Below are positions 18,615 to 28,478 of a stretch of 64,000 nucleotides of DNA, one piece after another (the stretch's first letter is position 1; each line of letters begins with the position of its first letter). The notes under the pieces are model-generated. The model ran no database searches, had not been told where the DNA came from, and saw only the letters and a program-made list of their open reading frames with translations. Origin of the DNA: Streptococcus uberis (GTDB lineage Bacteria; Bacillota; Bacilli; Lactobacillales; Streptococcaceae); assembly GCF_900475595.1 (NCBI RefSeq), contig NZ_LS483397.1:1583001-1647000 (forward strand), read 5' to 3'. Position numbers and translations under genes: made by a program.

Positions 18615-19748
18615 TTAAATGTCCTCAAGGGCATCTTTCATTTTATCAAAGAATCCCTTTTTCTTTGGAGTAGAAATTTCTTGACCACTTGCCTCAGCAA
18701 AAGCTCGCAGTGCTTCTTTTTGTTTTTCATTTAATTTAGTTGGTGTCACAATATTAACTGTTACGTGTTGATCACCTTGTCCAGCACCTCGTAATTTTGG
18801 TGCACCTTTTCCTTTTAGTCGGAAAACTTTCCCTGTTTGGGTTCCTGCTGGAATGGCCATTTCGACATCACCATGCACAGTTGGAATATCAACTGTATCA
18901 CCTAAAGCAGCTTGAACGAAACTAATGTTCAAGTTGTAATAGATGGTTGACCCATTTCGTTCAAATTTTTGACTTGGTAATACATTAAGTACAACAAATA
19001 AATCTCCGTAAGGACCACCATTAAATCCAGCTTCTCCTTGACCTTGAAGGCGAATCTGCTGTCCAGTTTCGACACCCGCTGGAATTTTTACAGAAACCTT
19101 ATGTGTTTCCTTTTCATGACCAGTACCGTGACAGGTTTGACAAGGTTCTTTGATTTCTTTACCACTTCCATGACAAACATCACAAGTCACCTGTCTACGC
19201 ATCATACCAAGAGGTGTTTGTGTATCTACATTGATTACCCCTGATCCATGACAACGTCCACAAGTTACTGGACTTGTTCCAGGTTTAGCCCCAGATCCTG
19301 CACAGGTGTGACAAGTTGCTTCACGATGATAGGAAACGTCTTTTTCAACTCCGAAAATGGCTTCTTCAAAAGTCAGATTAACCCGATATTGTAGGTCATC
19401 ACCTTGTCGAGGTGCATTGGGATTACGCATCCCACCGCCACCACCAAAGAAGCTTGAGAAGATATCTTCGAAACCGCCGAAGCCACCACCATCAAAGCCA
19501 CCAAAGCCGCCACCACCAAAACCACCTTGGGCACCAGCCGCACCGTATTGATCATAGGCGCTTCTTTTTTGTGCATCACTTAATGTTTCATAGGCTTCTT
19601 GAACGTCCTTATATTTTTGTTCCGCTCCTGGTTCTTTATTGATGTCTGGATGGTATTTTTTTGACATCTTACGATAGGCTTTTTTTATTTCGTCTTGTGA
19701 GGCATCTTTTGATACCCCTAGACGATCGTAAAATTCTGTATTGTTCAT
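18615..19748 (-). CDS. dnaJ: chaperone DnaJ (Hsp40)
   Basis: 377 residues. It delivers unfolded proteins to DnaK and stimulates its ATPase. The J domain (about 1-70) has HPD in [11 protein letters not shown] Gly/Phe-rich stretch follows (about 74-108). Four CxxCxGxG zinc repeats lie in about 145-210, and the C-terminal substrate and dimer region follows. Start [11 protein letters not shown] matches the family, but there is no Shine-Dalgarno sequence before the ATG at 19748. It is separated from dnaK by 439 bases that contain a terminator and a structured element, so its expression may be partly independent of dnaK. Confidence 0.97.
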   Translation of the reverse strand: MNNTEFYDRLGVSKDASQDEIKKAYRKMSKKYHPDINKEPGAEQKYKDVQEAYETLSDAQKRSAYDQYGAAGAQGGFGGGGFGGFDGGGFGGFEDIFSSFFGGGGGMRNPNAPRQGDDLQYRVNLTFEEAIFGVEKDVSYHREATCHTCAGSGAKPGTSPVTCGRCHGSGVINVDTQTPLGMMRRQVTCDVCHGSGKEIKEPCQTCHGTGHEKETHKVSVKIPAGVETGQQIRLQGQGEAGFNGGPYGDLFVVLNVLPSQKFERNGSTIYYNLNISFVQAALGDTVDIPTVHGDVEMAIPAGTQTGKVFRLKGKGAPKLRGAGQGDQHVTVNIVTPTKLNEKQKEALRAFAEASGQEISTPKKKGFFDKMKDALEDI

Positions 19749-19773
19749 ATAATTAAGATATTAAGCCGTTAAG

Positions 19774-19905
19774 CGACTCAAAGAAAAATAGGAAAGTCGA
19801 CGAAGATGCTAGCATCTTGGAGATTTTCTCTTTTTTCACAGAGTCGTAGGCGTATTCAGTTTCAAAAACTAAATTACCTGGTAGCCCGTGTTCAGTTTAG
19901 AACAC
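19774..19905. other. structured non-coding element upstream of dnaJ
   Basis: Three consecutive hairpins. The first is long (19774-19846): CGACTC/GAGTCG outermost, then GAAAAA/TTTTTC and GAAA/TTTC, capped by the perfect 16-bp palindrome AAGATGCTAGCATCTT (19803-19818). The second is AGTTT/AAACT (19858-19870). The third is GTGTTC/GAACAC (19888-19905). Function is unknown. It would be in the dnaJ leader if transcribed leftward. Confidence 0.5.
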
Positions 19906-19916
19906 TATCATTCCTT

Positions 19917-19945
19917 TCTTTTAAATTAAAAGGGTCATTTTACCC
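19917..19945. repeat. short dispersed sequence, copy 1
   Basis: CTTTTAAA-tt-AAAAGGGTCA followed by TTTTACCC resembles the stretch at 26315-26345 (copy 2). Both lie 3' of minus-strand genes. Only two copies are visible in this window. Confidence 0.4.
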
Positions 19946-19972
19946 AAAAACAGAGGCTGGGTACAACCTCTG
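19946..19972 (-). terminator. terminator downstream of dnaK
   Basis: Minus strand CAGAGG, 10-base loop, CCTCTG, then TTTTT. It lies in the dnaK-dnaJ gap and should limit read-through into dnaJ. Confidence 0.8.
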
Positions 19973-20054
19973 AATTCGGATATATGCAAGGTTAGATTTT
20001 CGAAAAAAGTATTACAAAAATCTTGGATTATCGGAAATCCCCCCTCCTTTTTAA

Positions 20055-20185
20055 GGTTTGGGGCGAAAACCATTCACTCAATAGCCTCGCTTTTGTATGT
20101 CAAGGCCCGGGATAAAAATGTTCACTAGACATTTCCCCTCATTTTTCTATTTTTTGGTTCGGGGCTAAAACCATTCACTGAATAG
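20055..20185. repeat. three imperfect hairpin-forming repeats next to the dnaK stop codon
   Basis: Units at 20055-20084, 20104-20132 and 20156-20185 share the pattern GG-yyy-GGG...AAAA...TTCACT. Units 1 and 3 are nearly identical (AAAACCATTCACTcAATAG and AAAACCATTCACTgAATAG). Units 1 and 3 can also fold GGTT/AACC on the minus strand, and unit 2 has ATGT/ACAT instead. The last unit ends two bases before the dnaK stop codon. Confidence 0.6.
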
Positions 20186-20187
20186 TT

Positions 20188-22020
<1,833 letters not shown>

Positions 22021-22129
22021 TTACCTCTTATATTTTCTTATACTAGTCTAGTTTAACGACTTGGCGGTCGAATCAGTGTTTTTTGTTTTTAGAGCTCAGT
22101 ACCTTCGCAATGGCTGAGCAGGAAAAGCT

Positions 22130-22708
22130 TTAATTGTAGACAACAACCATGGCTGGTCTTAACAAACGTTCATGGAGCTTATAACCTTTTTGGAAGACCT
22201 GTGCAATGGTATCTGCTGGATGTTCTTCATCAGCTGGTAGTGTTTGAACTGCCATATGAATATTATGATCAAAGGTTTCTAATGGTACTTCTTCAATCCC
22301 TTCTTCTTTCAGGGCTTGAATTAAACTTTCTTGCACCATTTCTATTCCTTTTTTAACATCATCTGTCAACCCTTCCACAGCTAGAGCACGCTCAAGATTG
22401 TCTAAACTTGGTAAGATTTTTTTGGCTAAATCCTGTGAACGAAATCGTTGCAAGGATTGACGTTCCTCATTTGCTCTGCGTTGAATATTTTGCATTTCAG
22501 CATGAGCACGAAGGTATTTGTTTTCAAACTCTTCGGCACGTTCATTTGCGATTTCTAATTCAGATTTTTCGTCAACTTCTGAATTGTCATCGTTCGTTTT
22601 CTTTTCGTCAGCTTTTTCATCAAGGTTTTCAGCTGAGGTTTCAGGATTTTCCTCAATGATTTCTTCAAGGTCATCTTTTTTGATGTCTTCTTCATGTTTA
22701 TGTGACAT
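22130..22708 (-). CDS. grpE: nucleotide exchange factor GrpE
   Basis: 192 residues. It releases ADP from DnaK. A very acidic N-terminus (about 1-50) is followed by a long coiled coil (about 50-110, [17 protein letters not shown]) and the C-terminal beta domain with [24 protein letters not shown] sequence. It lies 44 bases after hrcA in the heat-shock operon. Confidence 0.97.
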   Translation of the reverse strand: MSHKHEEDIKKDDLEEIIEENPETSAENLDEKADEKKTNDDNSEVDEKSELEIANERAEEFENKYLRAHAEMQNIQRRANEERQSLQRFRSQDLAKKILPSLDNLERALAVEGLTDDVKKGIEMVQESLIQALKEEGIEEVPLETFDHNIHMAVQTLPADEEHPADTIAQVFQKGYKLHERLLRPAMVVVYN

Positions 22709-22752
22709 GGAAGCACCTCTTTCTCTCTTATTTTCTTTTCTAATTAACTTCT

Positions 22753-23787
22753 CTAATTAACTTCGTAATGATTACTGTTTAGGTAACGATAGTAATCCCT
22801 TAGCTTAATTGCTAAGATACGTCCCATCACATTGATTAAACTAACATTCCGACGATAATTCATATCAATAGGTCCAATTAAGCTTAGCAAGCCAAAACCA
22901 CGATAGGGAATTAAAAATTTGTAGGTCAACAAACTCAGATTTGCTAGTGCTGGTTCATTACTGTCAGCAACCTGAACTGTTGCCATCTCATTTTCAGACA
23001 TTCCTTGCCGTATCGTAAAGGCTAGATGTTGTTCATTATTTAAAAACTGGTAAGTGTCAAGACCAGCATACTCCAATGCATTGACCTTACCTGAAACAAA
23101 AATACTTTCTTGGAATAACTCCCGAAAAATGTATTCAAATAAATCCAAAACATTATCTGTAACGGTGAAATACTTCTGTAAAATTTGAGGTATCTCTGTT
23201 CTTAATTTATAATGGACATCCATCAGATTTCTACCTAGCAGGCGTTCATCAACAATTTCCTTAATTTTAACCAAGTCTCTGGTTAAAAAATTTTTGGGAA
23301 TGGCGAATTGAACTGTTTGAGGTTTTGATTCATCCAAATTCAATACTGCTAAGGCATCATGATTAGAGAGTTGAACAATATCAAAAGCCGTCAGTTTTTG
23401 ATGGGATGGTTCAACATCTAAGATAGCTACCGAGTAGTGCGTCATATCTGCTAAAACTTGACTTGCTTTTGCTAAAATATCTTCTAAGCGAAAAGCTTCA
23501 AAATCAAAAGCTTTAACCAATTGATAGATGTCACTCTCATCGACACTATCGAGGCTTAAGGAATGTTCGACAAAATACTTAAATCCAGCAGGACTTGGCA
23601 TTCTTCCACTTGACGTGTGAGCTTTTTCCAAAAGCCCTAATTTTTCAAGCTTTGCCATTTCATTTCGAATAGTGGCACTGCTTGTTTCAATACTAGCTTG
23701 AAGCGCTTTGGAACCCACAGGTTCATGCGTTTGTGTAAACAAGTCAATAATCAGATTTAAAATCTCATTTTGGCGTTCCGTTATCAC
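22753..23787 (-). CDS. hrcA: heat-inducible transcription repressor HrcA
   Basis: 344 residues. It binds CIRCE operators and represses chaperone genes; it needs GroEL to stay active, so misfolded protein relieves repression. An N-terminal winged helix ([33 protein letters not shown], about 26-58) is followed by a GAF-like domain. I chose the GTG at 23785-23787, giving [10 protein letters not shown], because GGGGGAG lies five bases upstream; the GTG at 23793 overlaps that site. A CIRCE element lies in its leader. Confidence 0.96.
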   Translation of the reverse strand: MITERQNEILNLIIDLFTQTHEPVGSKALQASIETSSATIRNEMAKLEKLGLLEKAHTSSGRMPSPAGFKYFVEHSLSLDSVDESDIYQLVKAFDFEAFRLEDILAKASQVLADMTHYSVAILDVEPSHQKLTAFDIVQLSNHDALAVLNLDESKPQTVQFAIPKNFLTRDLVKIKEIVDERLLGRNLMDVHYKLRTEIPQILQKYFTVTDNVLDLFEYIFRELFQESIFVSGKVNALEYAGLDTYQFLNNEQHLAFTIRQGMSENEMATVQVADSNEPALANLSLLTYKFLIPYRGFGLLSLIGPIDMNYRRNVSLINVMGRILAIKLRDYYRYLNSNHYEVN

Positions 23788-23805
23788 CAGCACTCCCCCT
23801 TTCGT

Positions 23806-23832
23806 TTAGCACTCTGATAATAAGACTGCTAA
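23806..23832. promoter_or_regulatory. CIRCE operator in the hrcA leader
   Basis: Minus strand TTAGCAGTC-N9-GAGTGCTAA, one mismatch from the CIRCE consensus. It lies directly downstream of the start of transcription and ahead of the hrcA ribosome-binding site. Confidence 0.93.
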
Positions 23833-23843
23833 CTTATATTTCC

Positions 23844-23871
23844 ATTATACTCTATAAAAAAATACTGTCAA
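23844..23871 (-). promoter_or_regulatory. heat-shock operon promoter
   Basis: Perfect -35 TTGACA (23866-23871) and -10 TATAAT (23844-23849) with a 16-bp spacer. CIRCE lies just downstream. This is a strong vegetative promoter held down by HrcA. Confidence 0.93.
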
Positions 23872-23888
23872 GGAAAAAACACAAAAAA

Positions 23889-23914
23889 TTAGCACTCTTT
23901 TCTTAGAGTGCTAA
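23889..23914 (-). terminator. terminator made of perfect CIRCE half-sites
   Basis: TTAGCACTC-N8-GAGTGCTAA with flanking A/T pairs and a T-run on the minus strand. It ends the glucosaminidase gene (stop at 23917) and lies 17 bp upstream of the hrcA -35. The arms are perfect CIRCE halves, but the spacer is 8 instead of 9 bases. Confidence 0.8.
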
Positions 23915-23916
23915 TT

Positions 23917-24504
23917 TTACCGATCATATTGCGTTAAATCATTTTCTTCTATTGTTTTGATCAATTTATCAGAATAATTTTTATCATATGAATAAAGATA
24001 ATCCTCGATAGCTTGAGCAGGTCCTTTATAACCTTCTGAAGTTGCAAGTGTACGATAGAAGTGTTTGTCCCAAACATCACCAGACCTTAGGGTAAGGAAA
24101 TAATCACGAATAGCGGCTTCCCAATCTTTATATTGGATGAAACGGACCTTGCTAGAGACAGGATGATTACCTAAGGGTCTATTGGTGACTAAGGTTACTC
24201 CGTCTTTTCCAGGTCTTGATTCTATTGCAAAAAGGTTATGATAGCGAGAGGCCAAAAGGGTTTGCCCACTTTGACTTTCTAGAACCGCTTGACCAATGAT
24301 AATGGACGGCCTAATGCCATAAGCTTTTGCATAAGGCTTAATCTCGTTAGCAATTGTTGTGATAAATTCTTTTTTAGAATAGGGTACTGTCACCAATTTC
24401 CCAGCTTGACTAGCTTGACTGTTCACAATTAAAGGAGTAACCAAAAGAAAAAGAAAAGTCAAAAATATACCTATGAAATAGGAAAAAGTCAGTCGATTTC
24501 TCAT
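23917..24504 (-). CDS. secreted glucosaminidase-domain wall hydrolase
   Basis: 195 residues. The N-terminal hydrophobic segment (about 7-30) is a signal peptide or anchor. The glucosaminidase (endo-beta-N-acetylglucosaminidase/LytG-like) domain follows, with IIIGQAVLESQSGQTLLASRYHNLFAI (about 68-94) containing the catalytic Glu. It probably cleaves peptidoglycan glycan strands outside the membrane. It overlaps the VanY-type gene upstream by four bases, so both are made together. It is a single-domain enzyme with no wall-binding repeats. Confidence 0.87.
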   Translation of the reverse strand: MRNRLTFSYFIGIFLTFLFLLVTPLIVNSQASQAGKLVTVPYSKKEFITTIANEIKPYAKAYGIRPSIIIGQAVLESQSGQTLLASRYHNLFAIESRPGKDGVTLVTNRPLGNHPVSSKVRFIQYKDWEAAIRDYFLTLRSGDVWDKHFYRTLATSEGYKGPAQAIEDYLYSYDKNYSDKLIKTIEENDLTQYDR

Positions 24505-25247
24505 TTTTTCTCCTTCAATAACTTAATATACTCTTCTAATGATATTTGATGCTTGCTGATATAAGCTGCTGATTTTTTTCCAACATAGCGAAAATGCCAA
24601 TCTTCATAGCCGACTCCGGTTGACTCCTGTTTCCCATCTGGAAAGCGCAAGATAAAACCATATTTAGGAGCTAAAGCAGTCACTTGTTTGACAGTTTCGA
24701 CATCACTCTGATTTAATGCATCTACTGTACTCATATCAATCGCAAGGCCTGTTTGATGTTCGCTTGATCCAGCCGGTTGTGAGTAGGTTTGGACAATAGC
24801 TTCCGCAGCCTCTTGCGTTAAACTCGGATCATTAGCCATTTCCTGAGACACATAAGATTGATAAAGCTCCGCTTGATAGGCAACGCTTCGATAACCAGAA
24901 ATCAGATGCTCTTGAGCATTCACTGCCTGGGCGGCAGCAAGAAACTCTGCAGTAGCATCAGCAATCCGTTTATCGACAGAGATGCCATTAATGTCAACTA
25001 ACTCAGGATTCATTTCCTCTTTTGGATGATCTCGATTAACTAGAACCAAGTCCCAATCATCAATGGAAACGTTTGGCAAATCCTTTTGAGAATCTTGCTT
25101 AGCTACTGTCTGTTTTTGCAAGGTTTCTTTTTGAGTAGTCTTTGCCGGCTCTTTTTCAGCCTTTATATAGTAGAAAAGACAAAAAATAAAGAGCAAAATA
25201 ACCGACAGTTGAAATAAAAAGGAAAGTAATTTATTGTTTTTCATCAT
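24501..25247 (-). CDS. VanY-family L,D/D,D-carboxypeptidase (DacB/LdcB-like)
   Basis: 248 residues. A hydrophobic N-terminal segment (about 8-27) anchors it outside the cell, and a linker follows. The VanY/peptidase M15 domain carries the zinc motifs SSEHQTGLAIDM (about 161-172) and EDWHFRYVG (about 216-224). It trims the stem peptides of peptidoglycan; the pneumococcal homologue removes D-Ala from tetrapeptides. It overlaps the phosphoglycerate-mutase-like gene by 17 bases and the glucosaminidase gene by four, forming a three-gene unit. Confidence 0.88.
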   Translation of the reverse strand: MMKNNKLLSFLFQLSVILLFIFCLFYYIKAEKEPAKTTQKETLQKQTVAKQDSQKDLPNVSIDDWDLVLVNRDHPKEEMNPELVDINGISVDKRIADATAEFLAAAQAVNAQEHLISGYRSVAYQAELYQSYVSQEMANDPSLTQEAAEAIVQTYSQPAGSSEHQTGLAIDMSTVDALNQSDVETVKQVTALAPKYGFILRFPDGKQESTGVGYEDWHFRYVGKKSAAYISKHQISLEEYIKLLKEKK

Positions 25248-25941
25248 TCATTTTCTCTATGATTTCACGTCCACGATGTCTATAACTCATGTCTCCAATC
25301 GTTTGGATTGTAAATTTACCATCCTCAAAATCAACAACTGTTACACTACCGTTGTCAATGTATTGTTTTTCACGATTAGGGTCAATTAACCACATAAAGG
25401 TACCAATAGTCATCCCATGACTAACGACAATACCATTTCCTCCTCCTGAGTTTTGAAGAGAAAGTGCAATAGCTTCAAAACCATCATAAATACGTTTTCG
25501 TAGTACTTCCCAAGGTTCTGCCCAATTAGCCGTATCAACTTCTACAATACTTTCAGCCAATTCTGAATAGGGAACGTCTCTTAGATTGTCACGTCCCTCA
25601 AAAGCTTTGGTCCGTGGCAATACCCCTAAAAACAATTCAGAATCATAAGCACCATCTAAACTACCAAAGCACCATTCACGAATCCGTTTATCACGTGTGT
25701 AAGGAAGGAATTCATTTTCGGATTCCCGGAGAATGATTTCCATAGTTTGCATAGTTCTACCGGAATCACTGGAAAACGCAGCTTTAAAAGGGATAGCTGC
25801 GTCCTTCAAACCTAGACCTAGTTCACGGATACCTTCTTCACCTTTTTTTGTCAATGGTGTATCACTCCAACCCTGAGCACGACCAATCGTATTAAACATC
25901 GTTTTGCCATGCCGGGCAATATACAATCTCGTCTTTGTCAT
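25231..25941 (-). CDS. histidine phosphatase family protein (phosphoglycerate mutase-like)
   Basis: 236 residues. Phosphohistidine motif YIARHGKTMFN near the N-terminus and SHGMTIGTFMWL near residue 178. The family includes cofactor-dependent phosphoglycerate mutases and broad phosphatases; its link to the wall enzymes downstream suggests a phosphatase role but is unproven. I chose the ATG at 25939-25941 (MTKTRLYIARHG) because GGAGG (25947-25951) is five bases upstream. The longer frame's ATG at 25968 overlaps the -10 box TGcTATAAT (25967-25972), so it cannot be on the transcript from that promoter. Confidence 0.87.
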   Translation of the reverse strand: MTKTRLYIARHGKTMFNTIGRAQGWSDTPLTKKGEEGIRELGLGLKDAAIPFKAAFSSDSGRTMQTMEIILRESENEFLPYTRDKRIREWCFGSLDGAYDSELFLGVLPRTKAFEGRDNLRDVPYSELAESIVEVDTANWAEPWEVLRKRIYDGFEAIALSLQNSGGGNGIVVSHGMTIGTFMWLIDPNREKQYIDNGSVTVVDFEDGKFTIQTIGDMSYRHRGREIIEKMNDEKQ

Positions 25942-25966
25942 AAAATCCTCCAAATTCTCTTTTATC

Positions 25967-25972
25967 ATTATA
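25967..25972 (-). promoter_or_regulatory. extended -10 promoter of the PGM-like/DacB/glucosaminidase genes
   Basis: Minus strand TGcTATAAT. The -35 region is weak. Confidence 0.65.
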
Positions 25973-26045
25973 GCATGATTTGCTTTAGACGGGAAATCAA
26001 AGCGCTGTCATTAACTATCCAGAGGATAAAAAATAACTAGGATAC

Positions 26046-26073
26046 AAAAAAGGCATCACTTCTGTGACACCTT
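26046..26073 (-). terminator. terminator of the CsbD-like gene
   Basis: Minus strand AAGG-tg-TCAC, loop, GTGA-tg-CCTT, then a T-run. Confidence 0.8.
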
Positions 26074-26079
26074 ATGGAT

Positions 26080-26241
26080 TTACTTTTTCTTCAATTGGTC
26101 GATAACTTGTTTGGCTTTTCCAACTTCTTTTTCCACCAAACCTTCAACTTCTAATTGTTTATCACCAAGAACCTTTCCGGCAGCTTCTTTGGCTTTACCT
26201 TTGACTTCTTCAAATTTGGGGTCTAACGTTTCATGTGACAT
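26080..26241 (-). CDS. small CsbD-family stress protein
   Basis: A 53-residue gene, easy to miss because of its size. The product starts MSHETLDPKFEEVKG and continues with KAKEAAGKVLGDKQLEVEG; the KGKAKEAAGK...D pattern is the CsbD-family signature. It is highly charged and lysine-rich, with no membrane segment. The family is induced by general stress in several Gram-positives; the molecular role is unknown. AGGAGGT (26248-26254) precedes the ATG. It has its own promoter (26266-26294) and terminator, so it is a complete monocistronic unit. Confidence 0.9.
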   Translation of the reverse strand: MSHETLDPKFEEVKGKAKEAAGKVLGDKQLEVEGLVEKEVGKAKQVIDQLKKK

Positions 26242-26265
26242 AGTATTACCTCCTTTGTTAGGTAT

Positions 26266-26294
26266 ATGGTAACACTTCCTAAAAAATAGTGCAA
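26266..26294 (-). promoter_or_regulatory. promoter of the CsbD-like gene
   Basis: -35 TTGCAC (26289-26294), 17-bp spacer, -10 TACCAT (26266-26271), minus strand. Confidence 0.65.
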
Positions 26295-26314
26295 GACATA
26301 AACGTTAGAGACCA

Positions 26315-26345
26315 TCTCTTTTAAAACAAAAGGGTCAATTTAACC
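26315..26345. repeat. short dispersed sequence, copy 2
   Basis: CTTTTAAA-ac-AAAAGGGTCA followed by ATTTAACC, matching copy 1 at 19917-19945. It abuts the stop codon of the UPF0210 gene. Confidence 0.4.
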
Positions 26346-27682
26346 TAGTTTTTAAAACTATGAATTGGGGCAGGAATTTGACCACCACGCGCAATAAAGT
26401 CTGCTGAAGAATGGCCATTGACAGCCATAACAGGCGCAGCACCTAACAAACCACCAAATTCAATCATATCCCCTACTTTACCTTTTGGAATTATTCTGAC
26501 TGCAGTCGTTTTTTGATTGATAACACCAATAGCTGCTTCATCTGCAATCATCGCTGCAATTGTTTGATACGGGGTGTCTTCAGGAATGGCAATCATATCC
26601 AAACCAACCGAACAGATTGCTGTCATGGCCTCCAATTTTTCTAAATTTAGGGAACCATTTCGTACAGCAGCAATCATCCCTTCATCTTCAGAGACTGGGA
26701 TAAATGCACCAGATAAACCGCCTACTTGATTACAAGCCATGACCCCACCTTTTTTGACAGCATCATTCAACAATGCTAAAGCAGCTGTTGTTCCATGTGT
26801 CCCAACCATCTCAAGACCCATTTCTTCAAGAACACGAGCTACAGAATCTCCAACAGCCGGCGTTGGAGCTAAAGATAAGTCGACAATGCCAAATTTCACT
26901 CCCAAACGTTCACTTGCCATCTGACCAACCAGTTGTCCAATACGTGTAATTTTGAAAGCTGTTTTTTTAACCGTTTCAGCCAAAATGTCAAAGCTCTCGC
27001 CTTTCACTTTTTCTAAAGCACGTTTAACAACCCCAGGACCTGAAACACCAACATTAATCACAACATCAGCCTCTCCGACACCATGAAAAGCTCCTGCCAT
27101 AAATGGATTATCTTCAACGGCATTTGCAAAAACAACCAATTTGGCAGCACCTAAATCTGACTGCTCAGCCGTTTCCTTAATAATGCGTCCCATATCAGCT
27201 ACCGCAGTCATGTTGATTCCTGATTTGGTCGAACCAATATTAACAGAGGCACATACTTTTTGAGTTTCTGCTAGCGCTTTTGGAATAGAATTGATAAGGA
27301 TCTCATCGCCTTTTTGATAGCCTTTTTGAACTAAGGCTGAAAAACCACCAATAAAATCAACCCCAATCTCATGAGCAGCTTTATCCAAAGCTTTTGCAAG
27401 TGGAAGATAGTCAGTGGCATCGGTAGCAGCCCCAATCAAAGCAATAGGTGTTACGGAAACACGTTTGTTAACAATTGGAATTCCTAACTCAGCTGCAATG
27501 TCATCTCCAACAGCAACCAGTTGTGATGCTTTTTCAGTAATCTTTTTATAGATTTTTTCTGCTGCACGATCAATGTTTTGATCAATACAATCTAATAGGG
27601 AGATTCCCATAGTTATGGTGCGAATATCAAAATGTTGTTCCTCAATCATTTCGATGGTTTCTCGGACTTGTCTTATATCCAT
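26345..27682 (-). CDS. UPF0210 (DUF711, PFL-like) family protein
   Basis: 445 residues, cytoplasmic, full length for the UPF0210 family, which has a fold related to pyruvate formate-lyase. The Gly-rich [18 protein letters not shown] segment and a C-terminal region rich in small residues are seen. No catalytic function has been established as far as I know. It lies nine bases after the ACT-domain gene, a pairing that is conserved in many Firmicutes and suggests that the ACT protein senses an amino acid or similar ligand for it. Confidence 0.87.
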   Translation of the reverse strand: MDIRQVRETIEMIEEQHFDIRTITMGISLLDCIDQNIDRAAEKIYKKITEKASQLVAVGDDIAAELGIPIVNKRVSVTPIALIGAATDATDYLPLAKALDKAAHEIGVDFIGGFSALVQKGYQKGDEILINSIPKALAETQKVCASVNIGSTKSGINMTAVADMGRIIKETAEQSDLGAAKLVVFANAVEDNPFMAGAFHGVGEADVVINVGVSGPGVVKRALEKVKGESFDILAETVKKTAFKITRIGQLVGQMASERLGVKFGIVDLSLAPTPAVGDSVARVLEEMGLEMVGTHGTTAALALLNDAVKKGGVMACNQVGGLSGAFIPVSEDEGMIAAVRNGSLNLEKLEAMTAICSVGLDMIAIPEDTPYQTIAAMIADEAAIGVINQKTTAVRIIPKGKVGDMIEFGGLLGAAPVMAVNGHSSADFIARGGQIPAPIHSFKN

Positions 27683-27691
27683 CTTTTTCTC

Positions 27692-27958
27692 CTATAGGTT
27701 ATGCATGGCATCAAAAATGGCAGTGCTTTGAATGTTGATTTTGACATGAAGACTGTCACCAAAGGTGTCAAATTCTTGACGTAATTGCGTAAAATCTTTT
27801 TTTTCTTCCCATGATACCAGAGCCATCATAGTGAAATAATCATTTAAAACCGTTTGTGAAATATCATCAATATTCATGCCCAGATCGGCTATTTTCCCAG
27901 ATACACCAGCAACAATTCCTTTGCTATCTTTACCTACAACAGTAATTATGGCTTTCAT
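27692..27958 (-). CDS. ACT domain protein, UPF0237 family
   Basis: 88 residues forming a single ACT-like domain: KAIITVVGKDSKGIVAGVSGKIADLGMNIDDISQTVL. ACT domains bind small ligands, usually amino acids. It resembles GcvR-type regulators but has no DNA-binding part. GGAGG precedes the ATG. It is first gene of the two-gene unit with UPF0210. Confidence 0.88.
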   Translation of the reverse strand: MKAIITVVGKDSKGIVAGVSGKIADLGMNIDDISQTVLNDYFTMMALVSWEEKKDFTQLRQEFDTFGDSLHVKINIQSTAIFDAMHNL

Positions 27959-28117
27959 AAAAGCACCTCCTCATATTAGATAAAATTTTACCACAAAAAA
28001 AAACATTAAGCTATTTCTTTCAAGACATTATGAACTTTCTTTAGAAACTGATGACTAAGAGGTCAAAACTTGTCTCATTTGTCATTTTTTTGATATCATT
28101 TCACAACCTTCCTTTCC

Positions 28118-28220
28118 TATAATAAACATGGCAACCATTATAAGATAAGACATTTTTTGTTGCTATAGACAAGACGTGTCAAATGGACAAATTTCCAATT
28201 TTGACTCGTCTTGTCTTTTT
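28118..28220 (+). ncRNA. candidate small RNA or early-terminated leader upstream of csp
   Basis: A perfect TATAAT (28118-28123) is followed by a large hairpin: AGACAAGACG/CGTCTTGTCT (28167-28176 with 28207-28216), then GTCAAA/TTTGAC and TGGA/TCCA inside, and TTTT after it. It ends a plus-strand transcript, yet no coding gene starts between 27958 and here. The -35 is weak, so this is a candidate only. Confidence 0.4.
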
Positions 28221-28256
28221 GGGTGTTATAGAAAAGATGATCTAACGATAAAATGA

Positions 28257-28320
28257 ATTAACAAAAGAAAATGGTTTTAAATTTTCTTTTATTGTAATGT
28301 CATTTTTTGTTAATTTTTTG
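28257..28320 (+). terminator. second hairpin with T-run upstream of csp
   Basis: ATTAACAAAA (28257-28266) pairs with TTTTGTTAAT (28305-28314), with an inner AAAGAAAAT/ATTTTCTTT stem (28264-28272 and 28281-28289), followed by a T-run. It lies before the csp promoter. AT-rich, so the fold could be chance. Confidence 0.4.
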
Positions 28321-28348
28321 ATTTTTTTATATTATTTTAAGTTTTAGC

Positions 28349-28376
28349 TTGACTTCCTTAAAATTACTGTTATACT
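28349..28376 (+). promoter_or_regulatory. csp promoter
   Basis: -35 TTGACT (28349-28354), 16-bp spacer, extended -10 TGtTATACT (hexamer 28371-28376). It gives a leader of about 96 bases. Confidence 0.85.
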
Positions 28377-28430
28377 AGGGAATGTAAATAAGTTTTCATT
28401 GAGTCAAAAGTATCAGATTAGTCTATGTTT

Positions 28431-28470
28431 TACCTCTTTCAAAGTTTTTTACAAATAATATAAAGAGGTA
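28431..28470 (+). promoter_or_regulatory. hairpin sequestering the csp ribosome-binding site
   Basis: TACCTCTTT (28431-28439) is perfectly complementary to AAAGAGGTA (28462-28470), with a 22-base loop. The right arm holds the Shine-Dalgarno AAAGAGG, ten bases before the ATG at 28479. Closed, it should block ribosome entry. This is a likely temperature- or Csp-responsive switch. Confidence 0.7.
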
Positions 28471-28478
28471 TACCCTAC

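Noticed and set aside
19357..19642. Overlapping open frames rich in Pro/Ser/His on the plus strand inside dnaJ
   Set aside because: They are antisense shadows of the Gly/Phe-rich part of dnaJ and show no ribosome-binding site or family pattern.
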